Assembly (NCBI RefSeq): GCF_031432425.1
Contig: NZ_JAVKPH010000004.1
Span: 1 to 64,000, forward strand
Length of the DNA stretch: 64,000 nucleotides
Source: Ruixingdingia sedimenti
GTDB lineage: Bacteria > Pseudomonadota > Alphaproteobacteria > Rhodobacterales > Rhodobacteraceae
Direction: 5' to 3'
Shown: in pieces, positions 26,461 through 34,018 of the stretch
How the letters are laid out: each line of letters begins with the position of its first letter
How positions within the stretch are numbered: the stretch's first letter is position 1
Translations under genes and position numbers: made by a program
The notes under the pieces: generated by a model
What the model was told of the DNA's origin: nothing
Databases searched by the model: none
What the model saw: only the letters and a program-made list of their open reading frames with translations

Positions 26461-26886
26461 ATGGCCACCCCCGCCTTCGAGGACATCGCCGACACCTTCG
26501 CCTTTCTGGACGACTGGGAAGACCGCTACCGCCATGTGATCGAACTGGGCAAGGCGATGCCGCCGTTCGACGACGCCTTCCGCGTGCCGGCCACCAAGGT
26601 GGACGGCTGCGCCAGCCAGGTCTGGATCCTGCCGCGGATCGAGGGGCAGGGGCCCGCCGCCCGGTTCGATTTCGCCGGCGACAGCGATGCGATGATCGTG
26701 CGCGGGCTGATCGCGGTGCTGCATGCGCTCTATTCCGGGCTGACGCTGGCCGAGGTGGGGCAGGTCGATGCCGCGGCGGAACTGGGGCGGCTCGGGCTCG
26801 ACCAGCACCTGTCCTCGCAACGCTCGAACGGGCTGCGCGCGATGGTCGAACGCATCCGCCGCGTGGCGGCAGAGGCGGCGGCGTAG
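26461..26886 (+). CDS. sufE: SufE family cysteine desulfuration protein
   Basis: A 141-residue SufE. The sulfur-accepting cysteine is C50 in KVDGCASQVWI. It takes persulfide from a SufS desulfurase for Fe-S cluster assembly; no other suf genes are in the window. Alternative: a CsdE-like partner of another desulfurase. ATG 26461 follows AGGAGG. A set of strong hairpins lies downstream. Confidence 0.9.
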   Translation: MATPAFEDIADTFAFLDDWEDRYRHVIELGKAMPPFDDAFRVPATKVDGCASQVWILPRIEGQGPAARFDFAGDSDAMIVRGLIAVLHALYSGLTLAEVGQVDAAAELGRLGLDQHLSSQRSNGLRAMVERIRRVAAEAAA

Positions 26887-27016
26887 GGGCAGCATTCAGC
26901 GCTGTCGCCGGGCCGGGCGGGATCAGGAAACGCACCGCGTTTCCCCCGCCCGTTCGCGCGGCGGTGCCGTGAGAGACGGAGATGCCGGGAAAAATGGAAA
27001 GGCCAGCGCCTGCCCC

Positions 27017-27128
27017 GGCGGGCGGGAAGCGCCCGCCATGGGCGGGGCGGGCGGCTCACCGGGGGCTTTGGGCCCCCGGCCGGGGCAACTCCACCCGCAT
27101 CGCGGTGGCGAAGGCACGCGCCTTCGCC
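27017..27128. terminator. Three strong hairpins between convergent sufE and AI-2E genes
   Basis: GGCGGGCG-GGAAG-CGCCCGCC (27017-27037), CCGGGGGC-TTTGG-GCCCCCGG (27059-27079) and GGCGAAGGC-ACGC-GCCTTCGCC (27107-27128). All arms are perfect. They lie in the 274 bp spacer between converging genes and would work in both directions; no T-tract follows. Confidence 0.55.
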
Positions 27129-27160
27129 AGACAGAGCGGCGGTGCCGGCCGCCGATCCGC

Positions 27161-28273
27161 CTAACCCTCGGACCCCCGCTCCGCCTCGGGCGGGTCCGAG
27201 GCCGGGCCCAGAAGGTTTCCCAGCCAGCCGAGGCTCGGGATATGGTCGCAGGCCACCTTGACCGACACCAGCACCGGCACCGCCATCAGCGCCCCCGGCA
27301 CATCCCACAGCCAGGCCCACAGGATCACCGCCAGGAACACCGACACCGTATTGATCCGCAGGCTGCGCCCCAGCAACCAGGGCGTGACCACCTGCCCCTC
27401 GATCGCGTTGAGGCAGAAATACCCCGCCACCGCCAGCGCCGCCGGCGCCATCCCCGGCAGCGCCACCAGCGCATAGGTGCCGACAAGGATCTGCCCGATG
27501 ATCCCGCCCAGAAAGGGCAGGAAGTTCAGCACGAAGGCCATGATCCCCCAGGCGGCGTAATAGGGCACGCCGAGCAGCCACAGCCAGATCCCCACCAGCA
27601 ACCCGAGCCCCGCGTTGATGACCGTGATCGTCAGCAGGTAACGCGAGATGTGGTATTCGATCTCATAGGCGATGCGCAGCGCGCGCTTCTTGTCGCCGAG
27701 CCGCTGGAAGGTGCCGATCAGCTTTTCATGCACCGTCCGCCCTGCGCCGAGAAGGAACAGCGCCAGGATGCAGCCCGCGATCACCGAGGTGCCGATGCTG
27801 GCAATTCCCGACACCGCATCCGACAGAAGCCCCGGCTGCTGGACCACCACCCGGTCGGCGGGCATGCCGTCGGTGCCCTGCGCCACCTCGCCCATCTGGT
27901 CCGACAGATCGCGCACCCGCGCCAGCGATTCGAACAGCGCCGACAGCTTGCGCCGCACCTGGGCGGAAATCTCGGGCAGGTTGTCGGCCCAGTCGCCCAC
28001 CTGCGTGCCGACCGCCGCCATGCCCCCCGCCAGCGCCGCCAGCGCCAGCACCATGATCAGCGTCGCCGCCGCCGGGGGCGGCACGCCGTGCCGTCCAAGC
28101 CAGCGGGTGATCGGGCTCAGCGTCAGGGCCATCATCAGCCCGATCACCACCGGCAACAGCAGGTCGCGGGCGAAATAGATCACCGTGAACAGAAGGATGA
28201 GCAGGATCACCCCCACCATCCGCCGGATGGCGCGCAGGTGATCCCGCAAGCCGGGCGCGGGCGGGGCGGGCAT
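27161..28273 (-). CDS. AI-2E transporter family membrane protein
   Basis: A 370-residue inner-membrane protein with about eight helices and the extended central soluble segment (about 95-150) of the AI-2E/TqsA family. The C-terminal helices carry FVLNFLPFLGGIIG and AIEGQVVTPWLLGRSLRINTVSVFLAVILWAWLWDVPG, typical of the family. Members include an autoinducer-2 exporter and Na+/H+ antiporters, so function is open. It overlaps the holin-like gene upstream by one base. Confidence 0.82.
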   Translation of the reverse strand: MPAPPAPGLRDHLRAIRRMVGVILLILLFTVIYFARDLLLPVVIGLMMALTLSPITRWLGRHGVPPPAAATLIMVLALAALAGGMAAVGTQVGDWADNLPEISAQVRRKLSALFESLARVRDLSDQMGEVAQGTDGMPADRVVVQQPGLLSDAVSGIASIGTSVIAGCILALFLLGAGRTVHEKLIGTFQRLGDKKRALRIAYEIEYHISRYLLTITVINAGLGLLVGIWLWLLGVPYYAAWGIMAFVLNFLPFLGGIIGQILVGTYALVALPGMAPAALAVAGYFCLNAIEGQVVTPWLLGRSLRINTVSVFLAVILWAWLWDVPGALMAVPVLVSVKVACDHIPSLGWLGNLLGPASDPPEAERGSEG

Positions 28274-28719
28274 CAGCGCCGGCTGGCCATGAAGCCGGCG
28301 ATGAAGGCCAGCAGCGCCAGCGTGGGGGCATTGTCGCGCATCGCCCGGCGCGCGGTGCGGCCCAGATCGGCGACGCTTTCGGCCACCGCCTCGCCGGCCG
28401 CGCCCGCCGCCGCGCCCGCCACGGGCAGGACGGGCGGCGGGGGCGGGTCGCGGCGGGCGACGATGGCGGCGGCCAGCACCAGCGCCGCGGCGATCACCGC
28501 GAAACCCGCGGCGACCACCAGCGCCGCGCCTTCACGCCCCAGGGGGCGGTCCAGCGCATGCATGGCGGCAAGGCCCAGGAAGGCCAGCACGAACACCGCC
28601 ATCAGCGCGGCCAGCCCGATCAGCAGCCCCAGAACCATCGCCCGGCGCAGCCGCCGGCGCGCGCGTTCCCGGGCGATGCCGATCAGCGCCGCCCCGAACA
28701 GCCCGCTGCGGCCGATCAT
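28273..28719 (-). CDS. Phage-holin-like/YqjE-type small membrane protein
   Basis: A 148-residue protein with two long transmembrane helices (about 26-55 and 64-90), a Pro/Ala-rich loop and a third short hydrophobic C-terminus (LALLAFIAGFMASRR). It resembles the YqjE/holin-superfamily proteins that accompany DUF883 proteins. ATGA overlap with the DUF883 gene shows coupling. Probably an inner-membrane stress protein; no evidence of phage origin. Confidence 0.6.
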   Translation of the reverse strand: MIGRSGLFGAALIGIARERARRRLRRAMVLGLLIGLAALMAVFVLAFLGLAAMHALDRPLGREGAALVVAAGFAVIAAALVLAAAIVARRDPPPPPVLPVAGAAAGAAGEAVAESVADLGRTARRAMRDNAPTLALLAFIAGFMASRR

Positions 28720-29012
28720 CTGCGGCCCAGCACCGCGGCGACCAGCATGCCGACGACGAAGGCGATCCCCGCCGCGGCCAGCGGATTGTCGCGGATCTTC
28801 GCCTCGGCCTGCTGGCGCACGCGTTTGCCGCTGCCGAGCGCATCGCCATAGAGCTTGCGCGCCTCTTCCGACAAGTTCTGAAGCCGCTCGTCCGCCATCG
28901 CCGCGGCGGCGGATCCCACCTCGGCGGCGCGTTCCGCGGCGAGCGAGGCCAGGGTCTCGATATCCTGGCGTGCGGCGCGGAGTTCGGATTCGATGTCGCG
29001 GGCATTCGGCAT
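28716..29012 (-). CDS. DUF883 (ElaB/YqjD-like) membrane-anchored protein
   Basis: A 98-residue protein: long amphipathic coiled-coil helix (residues 1-70, SELRAARQDIETLASLAAERAAEVG onwards is split by small residues) then a C-terminal anchor AAAGIAFVVGMLVAAVLGRR. E. coli ElaB/YqjD attach ribosomes to the membrane in stationary phase; the same is only a possibility here. GAGGACG precedes the ATG. First gene of DUF883-holin-like-AI-2E. Confidence 0.8.
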   Translation of the reverse strand: MPNARDIESELRAARQDIETLASLAAERAAEVGSAAAAMADERLQNLSEEARKLYGDALGSGKRVRQQAEAKIRDNPLAAAGIAFVVGMLVAAVLGRR

Positions 29013-29210
29013 GGGTCGTCCTCGCATCCTGGGCAGGCATCGGCCTGCGGGTGGGGGAAGGGCCGGCGCCGGGCCGGGCCCCGATTCGGGCGGGCCGCGA
29101 TGGCGGCCCTTGCGACAGCTTGTCACGACCGCATCGGGGCGCAAAGCGGCATGCGGCGGGCCGGCGGGAAAAGGCAGCTTTCCGCCGGAAACAAGGGTTT
29201 GCGGGTGGTC

Positions 29211-29240
29211 TTGGCATGTGTTCCTGATTTGTTCTATCAT
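29211..29240 (+). promoter_or_regulatory. LexA (SOS) box within the promoter of the radical SAM gene
   Basis: GTTC (29220-29223), N7, GTTC (29231-29234): the direct-repeat LexA box of alphaproteobacteria. It lies between TTGGCA (29211-29216) and TATCAT (29235-29240), spaced 18 bp, so LexA would block RNA polymerase. The -10 ends 5 bp before the ATG at 29246, so the mRNA would be leaderless or nearly so. Confidence 0.6.
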
Positions 29241-29245
29241 GCGGC

Positions 29246-30337
29246 ATGGAAAATCCGGGCAAGGGCATTCTCAGGGGACAGCGCCTGCGCGCGCGCGGCG
29301 CGGGCAGCAATACCGCCGGCCGCTACGAGGCCACGACCTGCGAGGCGTTCGATGACGGCTGGACCGATGAGGACGAGCCGCCGCGGCTGATCCGCACCGA
29401 GGTGCGGATCGAACGCCCGCGGTCGGCGCTGAACCTTGTCCGCTCGCCCGACCTGCCCTTCGACCGCTCGATCAACCCGTACCGGGGGTGCGAACATGGC
29501 TGCATCTATTGCTTCGCGCGGCCCACCCATGCCTGGCTGAACCTGTCGCCGGGGCTCGATTTCGAAACCCGGCTGGTGGCGCGGCCGGGGATCGGCGCGG
29601 TGCTGGCGCGCGAACTGGGGCGCAAGGGCTATCGCGTGGCGCCGGTGGCGATCGGGACCAACACCGACCCCTATCAGCCGATAGAGGCCGACCACCGGGT
29701 GATGCGCGAGGTGCTGGAGGTGCTGGCCGCCCACGACCACCCGGTGGCGATCGTGACCAAGGGCACGCTGGTGGAACGCGACCTCGACCTGCTGGCGCCG
29801 ATGGCTGCGAAGGGGCTGGCGCGGGTGGGGGTGTCGGTCACGACGCTGGATCCCGCGGTGGCCCGTGCGATGGAACCCCGCGCGCCCGCGCCCGCACGGC
29901 GGCTGGCGGTGATCGCGCGGCTGGCGGGGGCGGGGGTGCCGGTGCGGGCGATGGTGTCCCCGGTCGTGCCGGGGCTGACCGACCACGAACTGGAACCGAT
30001 CCTGGCGGCGGCGCAGGCCGCCGGGGCGGGGGCGGCCAGCTGGATCATGCTGCGCCTGCCGATGGAGGTCGCGGGGCTGTTCCGCGAATGGCTCGAGGCG
30101 CGCTTTCCCGACCGCGCCGCGCGGGTCATGGCGCGGGTGCGCGAGACGCAGGGCGGGCGCGACTACGACCCGGCCTGGGGCAAACGGATGCGCGGGCAGG
30201 GGGTCCATGCGGAACTGATCGCGCGCCGCTTCGCCGTGGCGGTGGCGCGCCTCGGCCTCGACAGGCCGCAACCGCCCCTGCGCTGCGACCTGTTCCATGT
30301 GCCGCAGGCGGCGGGGGCGCAGCTGTCGCTGTTCTGA
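29246..30337 (+). CDS. PA0069-type radical SAM protein (SPL-related)
   Basis: A 363-residue radical SAM protein with the cluster motif C82-x3-C86-x2-C89 (YRGCEHGCIYCFARPTH). The surrounding layout (SINPYRGCEHGC, GTNTDPYQPIE, VTKGTLVERDLDLL, SVTTLD) is that of the COG1533 group, which includes spore photoproduct lyase, a DNA repair enzyme, and many uncharacterised members. The SOS box right upstream fits a DNA-damage role. No Shine-Dalgarno is seen, in line with a leaderless start. It ends in LSLF, a clamp-interaction-like tail often seen in repair proteins. Confidence 0.82.
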   Translation: MENPGKGILRGQRLRARGAGSNTAGRYEATTCEAFDDGWTDEDEPPRLIRTEVRIERPRSALNLVRSPDLPFDRSINPYRGCEHGCIYCFARPTHAWLNLSPGLDFETRLVARPGIGAVLARELGRKGYRVAPVAIGTNTDPYQPIEADHRVMREVLEVLAAHDHPVAIVTKGTLVERDLDLLAPMAAKGLARVGVSVTTLDPAVARAMEPRAPAPARRLAVIARLAGAGVPVRAMVSPVVPGLTDHELEPILAAAQAAGAGAASWIMLRLPMEVAGLFREWLEARFPDRAARVMARVRETQGGRDYDPAWGKRMRGQGVHAELIARRFAVAVARLGLDRPQPPLRCDLFHVPQAAGAQLSLF

Positions 30338-30669
30338 ACCCGCCCGGCGGCGGTGCGGGTGGATGGGGCAGGAGCCTCCGGCGGGGATATTTAAGGACAG
30401 AAAGTGGACAGAGGCGCACCCTCCCTCACTTTCTGTCCTTAAATATCCTCAGGGGGTGAATTGGCGCAGCCAAGAGGGGGCAGAATGCCCCCTGCGCCGC
30501 CCGGCAGGCGCGGAACCTCTGCGGGGCGGCGTTCGGGCGCTGCCCGGAAACTGTGCACCCAATGCCGGAAAACGGGCATCCCGCACCCGCGGGACGGTAG
30601 GGGCGCGCGCGCCGTCGCCCGGGGCATGGACGGGGCGGCGGGTGCCGTCCAGAGGATGCGGGGCACAAG
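30338..30669. other. 332 bp intergenic region between radical SAM and nasT genes
   Basis: The first half is repeat family B copy 2. The second half (30496-30669) has a hairpin TCCCGC-ACCC-GCGGGA (30579-30594) and no convincing open frame; the nasT promoter should lie here but no clear -35/-10 stands out. Confidence 0.5.
30372..30495 (-). repeat. Intergenic repeat family B, copy 2
   Basis: Opposite orientation to copy 1: CCTCCGGCGGGGATATTTAA, GGACAGAAAGTG, then CACTTTCTGTCC, TTAAATATCCTCAGGGGG, TTGGCGCAGCCAA, and the hairpin GGGGGC-AGAAT-GCCCCC. Follows the radical SAM gene and likely ends its transcript. Confidence 0.8.
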
Positions 30670-31254
30670 ATGAAAACCGCGCTGACCGTCATCATCGTCG
30701 AACAGGACCGCGACCGCGCCCGGATGATCGTGGACGCGCTGCGCGCCTTTGGCGAACACGACATCCATGTCATCGGTTCCGGCACGGGCCTTGCGCGGCG
30801 GGTGGCCGAGATGCGCCCCGACCTCGTGCTGATCGACGCGGGCGATCCGTCCCGCGACGCGCTGGAGGAACTGACGCTCGCCGCGGGGCCGCTGGAACGG
30901 CCCGTGGCGATGTTCGTGGACCGCGCCGACCGGCACCTGACCCGTGCCGCCATCGAGGCGGGGGTTTCGGCCTATGTCGTGGACGGGCTGCGGGCGGAAC
31001 GCATCCGCCCCATCCTCGACGCCGCCATCGCCCGCTTTCACGTCTTTCAGCGCATGCGCAGCGAGCTTGCCGCCACCCGCGCCGCGCTGGAGGAGCGCAA
31101 GCTGATCGACCGTGCCAAGGGCATCCTGATGCGCGCCAGGGGGATCAGCGAGGAAGAGGCCTATGCGCTGCTGCGCCGCGCGGCGATGGATCAGGGCAAG
31201 CGGCTGGCCGATCTGGCGCAGGCGCTGGTCACGGCGTCGGAACTGCTGAAATGA
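30670..31254 (+). CDS. nasT: NasT ANTAR-domain transcription antiterminator
   Basis: A 194-residue response-regulator-like protein: degenerate receiver domain (1-120; IIVEQDRDRARMIVDAL, LVLIDAGDPSRD) and a C-terminal ANTAR RNA-binding domain (about 135-190; LIDRAKGILMRARGISEEEAYALLRRAAMDQGKRLADLA). Free NasT binds two-hairpin leaders of nitrate assimilation mRNAs and prevents termination; NasS holds it in the absence of nitrate. The stop overlaps nasS (ATGA). Its target hairpins are visible downstream at 32480-32536. Confidence 0.93.
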   Translation: MKTALTVIIVEQDRDRARMIVDALRAFGEHDIHVIGSGTGLARRVAEMRPDLVLIDAGDPSRDALEELTLAAGPLERPVAMFVDRADRHLTRAAIEAGVSAYVVDGLRAERIRPILDAAIARFHVFQRMRSELAATRAALEERKLIDRAKGILMRARGISEEEAYALLRRAAMDQGKRLADLAQALVTASELLK

Positions 31255-32390
31255 CCGCCGCGATCACTCTCGGCTTCGTGCCGCTGCTGGATGCCGCGCC
31301 GCTGATCGTCGCCGCCGAACTGGGGTTCGCCGAACAGGAGGGTCTGCGCCTGCGACTGTGCCGCGCGGCCAGCTGGTCGCAGCTGCGCGACCTGCTGGAT
31401 CTGGGGGCGGTCGAGGCGGCGCATATGCTGTCGGCGATGCCGGTGGCGCGGGCGCTGGGGCTGGGCGGCGGGCAGGGCGGGCTGGAGGTGCTGATGGTCC
31501 TGTCGCTGAACGGGCAGGTCGTGGGGCTGTCGGGGGCGCTTGGCCCCGTCCCCTTCGGCGATCCGGCGGTGGCGGCGGGGCTGGCCGCGCCGGGGCGGGT
31601 CCTGCGCTTCGGCGTGCCCTTTCCCTTTTCCATGCATGCGCTGCTGCTGCGCTACTGGCTGTCGCGCATGGCGCCGGATCTGGCTTTCACCCTGCATGCG
31701 GTGCCGCCGCCCCGCATGACAGAGGCATTGCAGGCCGCCGAGATCGACGGCTTCTGCGTGGGCGAGCCCTGGGGCACCCGCGCGGTGCAGGTGGCGGGGG
31801 CGCGGCTGATCCTGCCCGGCGCCGCGATCTGGAGCCAGTCGCCCGAAAAGGTGCTGGCCGCCCGCCACGGCTGGGCCGAGGCCGACCCCGCGCGCGCCGC
31901 CGCGCTGATGCGGGCGGTCTGGCGGGCGGGGCGGTGGGCGGAGGATCCGGCGAACCGGACGACGCTGGCCGAACTGCTGGCGCAGCCGCACACGCTCGAC
32001 ACCCCGGCGCTGCATATGGAACCGGCGCTGCGGGGCCGCGTCCTGCCCGATGCGCGCGGCCCGGAGGTGGCGGTGCCGCAGCTTCTGGCCTTTCACGCGG
32101 GGCTGGCGAACTTTCCCTGGCGCAGTCAGGCGGGCTGGATCGGGGCGGAACTGGCGGCGGCGCATGGGCTGGACCCGCGCGCCGCGGCCCGTGCGGCGCG
32201 GGCGGTCTTTCGCAGCGATCTCTATCGCCGGTTCCTCGGGCCCGCCGGCGTGCCGCTGCCTCCGGCCTCGGACAAGCTGGAAGGGGCATTGGCCACGGCC
32301 GAATCCCTGCCGGCGGTGCGGGGCAGCCTGATGCTGATGCGGAACCGTTTCTTCGATGGCGCGGTTTTCGACCCGGCGCCCGCGGAGTGA
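31251..32390 (+). CDS. nasS: NasS nitrate/nitrite-sensing regulator (NrtA-like)
   Basis: A 379-residue NrtA-fold protein without a signal peptide, hence cytoplasmic: TLGFVPLLDAAPLIVAAELGFAEQEGL, LSAMPVARALGLG, DGFCVGEPWGTRAV. It resembles the downstream periplasmic NrtA but is shorter at the N-terminus. NasS sequesters NasT until nitrate binds. The coupled nasT-nasS order is the known regulatory pair. Confidence 0.92.
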   Translation: MTAAITLGFVPLLDAAPLIVAAELGFAEQEGLRLRLCRAASWSQLRDLLDLGAVEAAHMLSAMPVARALGLGGGQGGLEVLMVLSLNGQVVGLSGALGPVPFGDPAVAAGLAAPGRVLRFGVPFPFSMHALLLRYWLSRMAPDLAFTLHAVPPPRMTEALQAAEIDGFCVGEPWGTRAVQVAGARLILPGAAIWSQSPEKVLAARHGWAEADPARAAALMRAVWRAGRWAEDPANRTTLAELLAQPHTLDTPALHMEPALRGRVLPDARGPEVAVPQLLAFHAGLANFPWRSQAGWIGAELAAAHGLDPRAAARAARAVFRSDLYRRFLGPAGVPLPPASDKLEGALATAESLPAVRGSLMLMRNRFFDGAVFDPAPAE

Positions 32391-32479
32391 CCAAAAACCG
32401 GGCAGGATGCTGCATCGCGGCATGACGCGGCCCCGCCCGCTTGACCCGTGCGCCGCCCGCGTGGACCCTGATCCTCAAG

Positions 32480-32583
32480 ACGGGGCAATGGCGTCCCGTT
32501 CGTCTCCGCCATGACGAGACCAGGCAAGGCCGCCTGACCGCTTTCGGCACCCTCCCGTGCCCGAGGCTGTCTGCGGCCGTTTT
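32480..32583 (+). promoter_or_regulatory. NasT-responsive leader: ANTAR P1 and P2 hairpins overlapping a terminator
   Basis: P1: ACGGGGC-AATGGC-GTCCCGT (32480-32499). P2: CAGGC-AAGGCC-GCCTG (32521-32536). Both are six-base loops with A at position 1 and G at position 4, the ANTAR target rule. The P2 right side (GGCCGC, 32528-32533) can instead pair with GCGGCC (32573-32578), helped by GAC/GTC (32536-32538 with 32569-32571) and an inner stem 32540-32567, giving an intrinsic terminator followed by T-runs at 32580-32583 and 32588-32591. P2 and terminator exclude each other, so NasT binding would permit read-through into nrtA. A TTGACC at 32441 may be the promoter -35. Confidence 0.75.
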
Positions 32584-32617
32584 CGCGTTTTCCACCAGCT
32601 TTCAAGGACAGATCCCG

Positions 32618-33976
32618 ATGCCCCTGATCCGCCATCTTCTGCTTTCCGCCGCCCTCGCCGGGCTGCCCCTCGCCGCCCCCGCCGGGGTGGAAAAGGACAT
32701 GCTGACGCTCGGCTTCATCAAGCTGACCGACATGGCCCCGCTGGCCATCGCCAGGGAAAAGGGGTTCTTCGAGGACGAGGGCCTGACCGTCACGCTGGAG
32801 GCGCAGTCGAACTGGAAAGTGCTGCTCGACCGCGTGCTGTCGGGAGAGATCGACGGCGCCCATATGCTGGCCGGGCAGCCGCTGGCCTCGACCATCGGTT
32901 ATGGCACGGCGGGCGCGCTGATCGCGCCCATTGCGCTGGACCTGAACGGCAACGCCATCACCGTGTCCAACGCGGTGTGGGATCTGATGAAACCCGGCCT
33001 CGCGCTGGACGGGGCGGGCAGGCCGCGCCATCCGATCCCGGCCTCGGCCCTGCTGCCGGCGATCGAGGATGCGGCCGACCGGGGGCGGATGTTCGCGATG
33101 GGGATGGTCTTTCCCGTCTCGCCGCACAATTACGAACTGCGCTACTGGCTGGCGGCGGGCGGGATCAACCCCGGCTTCTATGCGCCCGACGACACCTCGG
33201 GCCAGATCGGGGCCGATGTGCTGCTGTCGGTGACGCCGCCGCCGCAGATGCCCGCCACGCTGGAGGCCGGGACCATCGACGGCTATTCCGTGGGCGAGCC
33301 CTGGAACCAGGCCGCGGTGGCCAAGGGGATCGGGGTGCCGGTCATTTCGGACGCGGCGATCTTTCAGCAGAACCCGGAAAAGGTGTTCGGCCTGACCCGC
33401 GCCTTCGCCGAGGAGAACCCGAATACCGTCATCGCGCTGACCAAGGCGCTGATCCGGGCGCAGATGTGGCTGGACGCGGGCGACAACGCCAACCGGGCCG
33501 AGGCGGTCGAGATTCTGGCGCGCCCGGAATATGTGGGGGCGGATGCGGCGGTGATCGCCAATTCGATGACCGGCACCTTCGAATATGAAAGGGGCGACAT
33601 CCGGGACGAGCCCGATTTCAACCTGTTCTTCCGGGGCAATGCGGCCTTTCCCTATTATTCGGATGCGGTCTGGACGCTGACCCAGATGCGCCGCTGGGGC
33701 CAGATCGCAACGGCCATGCCCGATGAATGGTACGACGCGACCGCGAAAGCCGTCTACCGCCCCGACATCTTCACCGCCGCCGCGCAACAGCTGATTGCCG
33801 AGGGCAAGGCGGCCGGGGCCGATTTCGACTTCGACCCCGACGGCTACCGCGCACCCAACGCCACCTTCATCGACGGGGTGGTCTTCGACGGCACCCGGCC
33901 CAACGCCTACCTCGACGGTTTCGCCATCGGCCTGAAGGGCGACCAGAAGGTCGTCGCCGGTGCCGTCGCCAACTGA
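32618..33976 (+). CDS. nrtA: Nitrate ABC transporter substrate-binding protein NrtA
   Basis: A 452-residue periplasmic protein with an N-terminal signal sequence (about residues 5-22, LLLSAALAGLPLAAPA) and the NrtA core: LGFIKLTDMAPLAIAREKGFFEDEGL, AHMLAGQPLAS, DGYSVGEPWNQAAV. No lipobox cysteine is present, so it is soluble rather than anchored. It binds nitrate (or nitrite) for the NrtB/NrtCD importer. The ATG at 32618 has AAGGA 10 bp upstream and lies after the antitermination leader. Confidence 0.92.
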   Translation: MPLIRHLLLSAALAGLPLAAPAGVEKDMLTLGFIKLTDMAPLAIAREKGFFEDEGLTVTLEAQSNWKVLLDRVLSGEIDGAHMLAGQPLASTIGYGTAGALIAPIALDLNGNAITVSNAVWDLMKPGLALDGAGRPRHPIPASALLPAIEDAADRGRMFAMGMVFPVSPHNYELRYWLAAGGINPGFYAPDDTSGQIGADVLLSVTPPPQMPATLEAGTIDGYSVGEPWNQAAVAKGIGVPVISDAAIFQQNPEKVFGLTRAFAEENPNTVIALTKALIRAQMWLDAGDNANRAEAVEILARPEYVGADAAVIANSMTGTFEYERGDIRDEPDFNLFFRGNAAFPYYSDAVWTLTQMRRWGQIATAMPDEWYDATAKAVYRPDIFTAAAQQLIAEGKAAGADFDFDPDGYRAPNATFIDGVVFDGTRPNAYLDGFAIGLKGDQKVVAGAVAN

Positions 33977-34018
33977 TCGCCCCCCCTGATCGCCTCCAGC
34001 CAGAACCGGATCACCGCC

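Noticed and set aside
28273..28719. A phage remnant from the holin-like gene
   Set aside because: It is coupled to DUF883 and AI-2E family genes, a housekeeping context, with no other phage genes.
29246..30337. Naming the radical SAM gene splB
   Set aside because: It shares the COG1533 layout but lacks enough to be called spore photoproduct lyase, and the organism is not a spore former.
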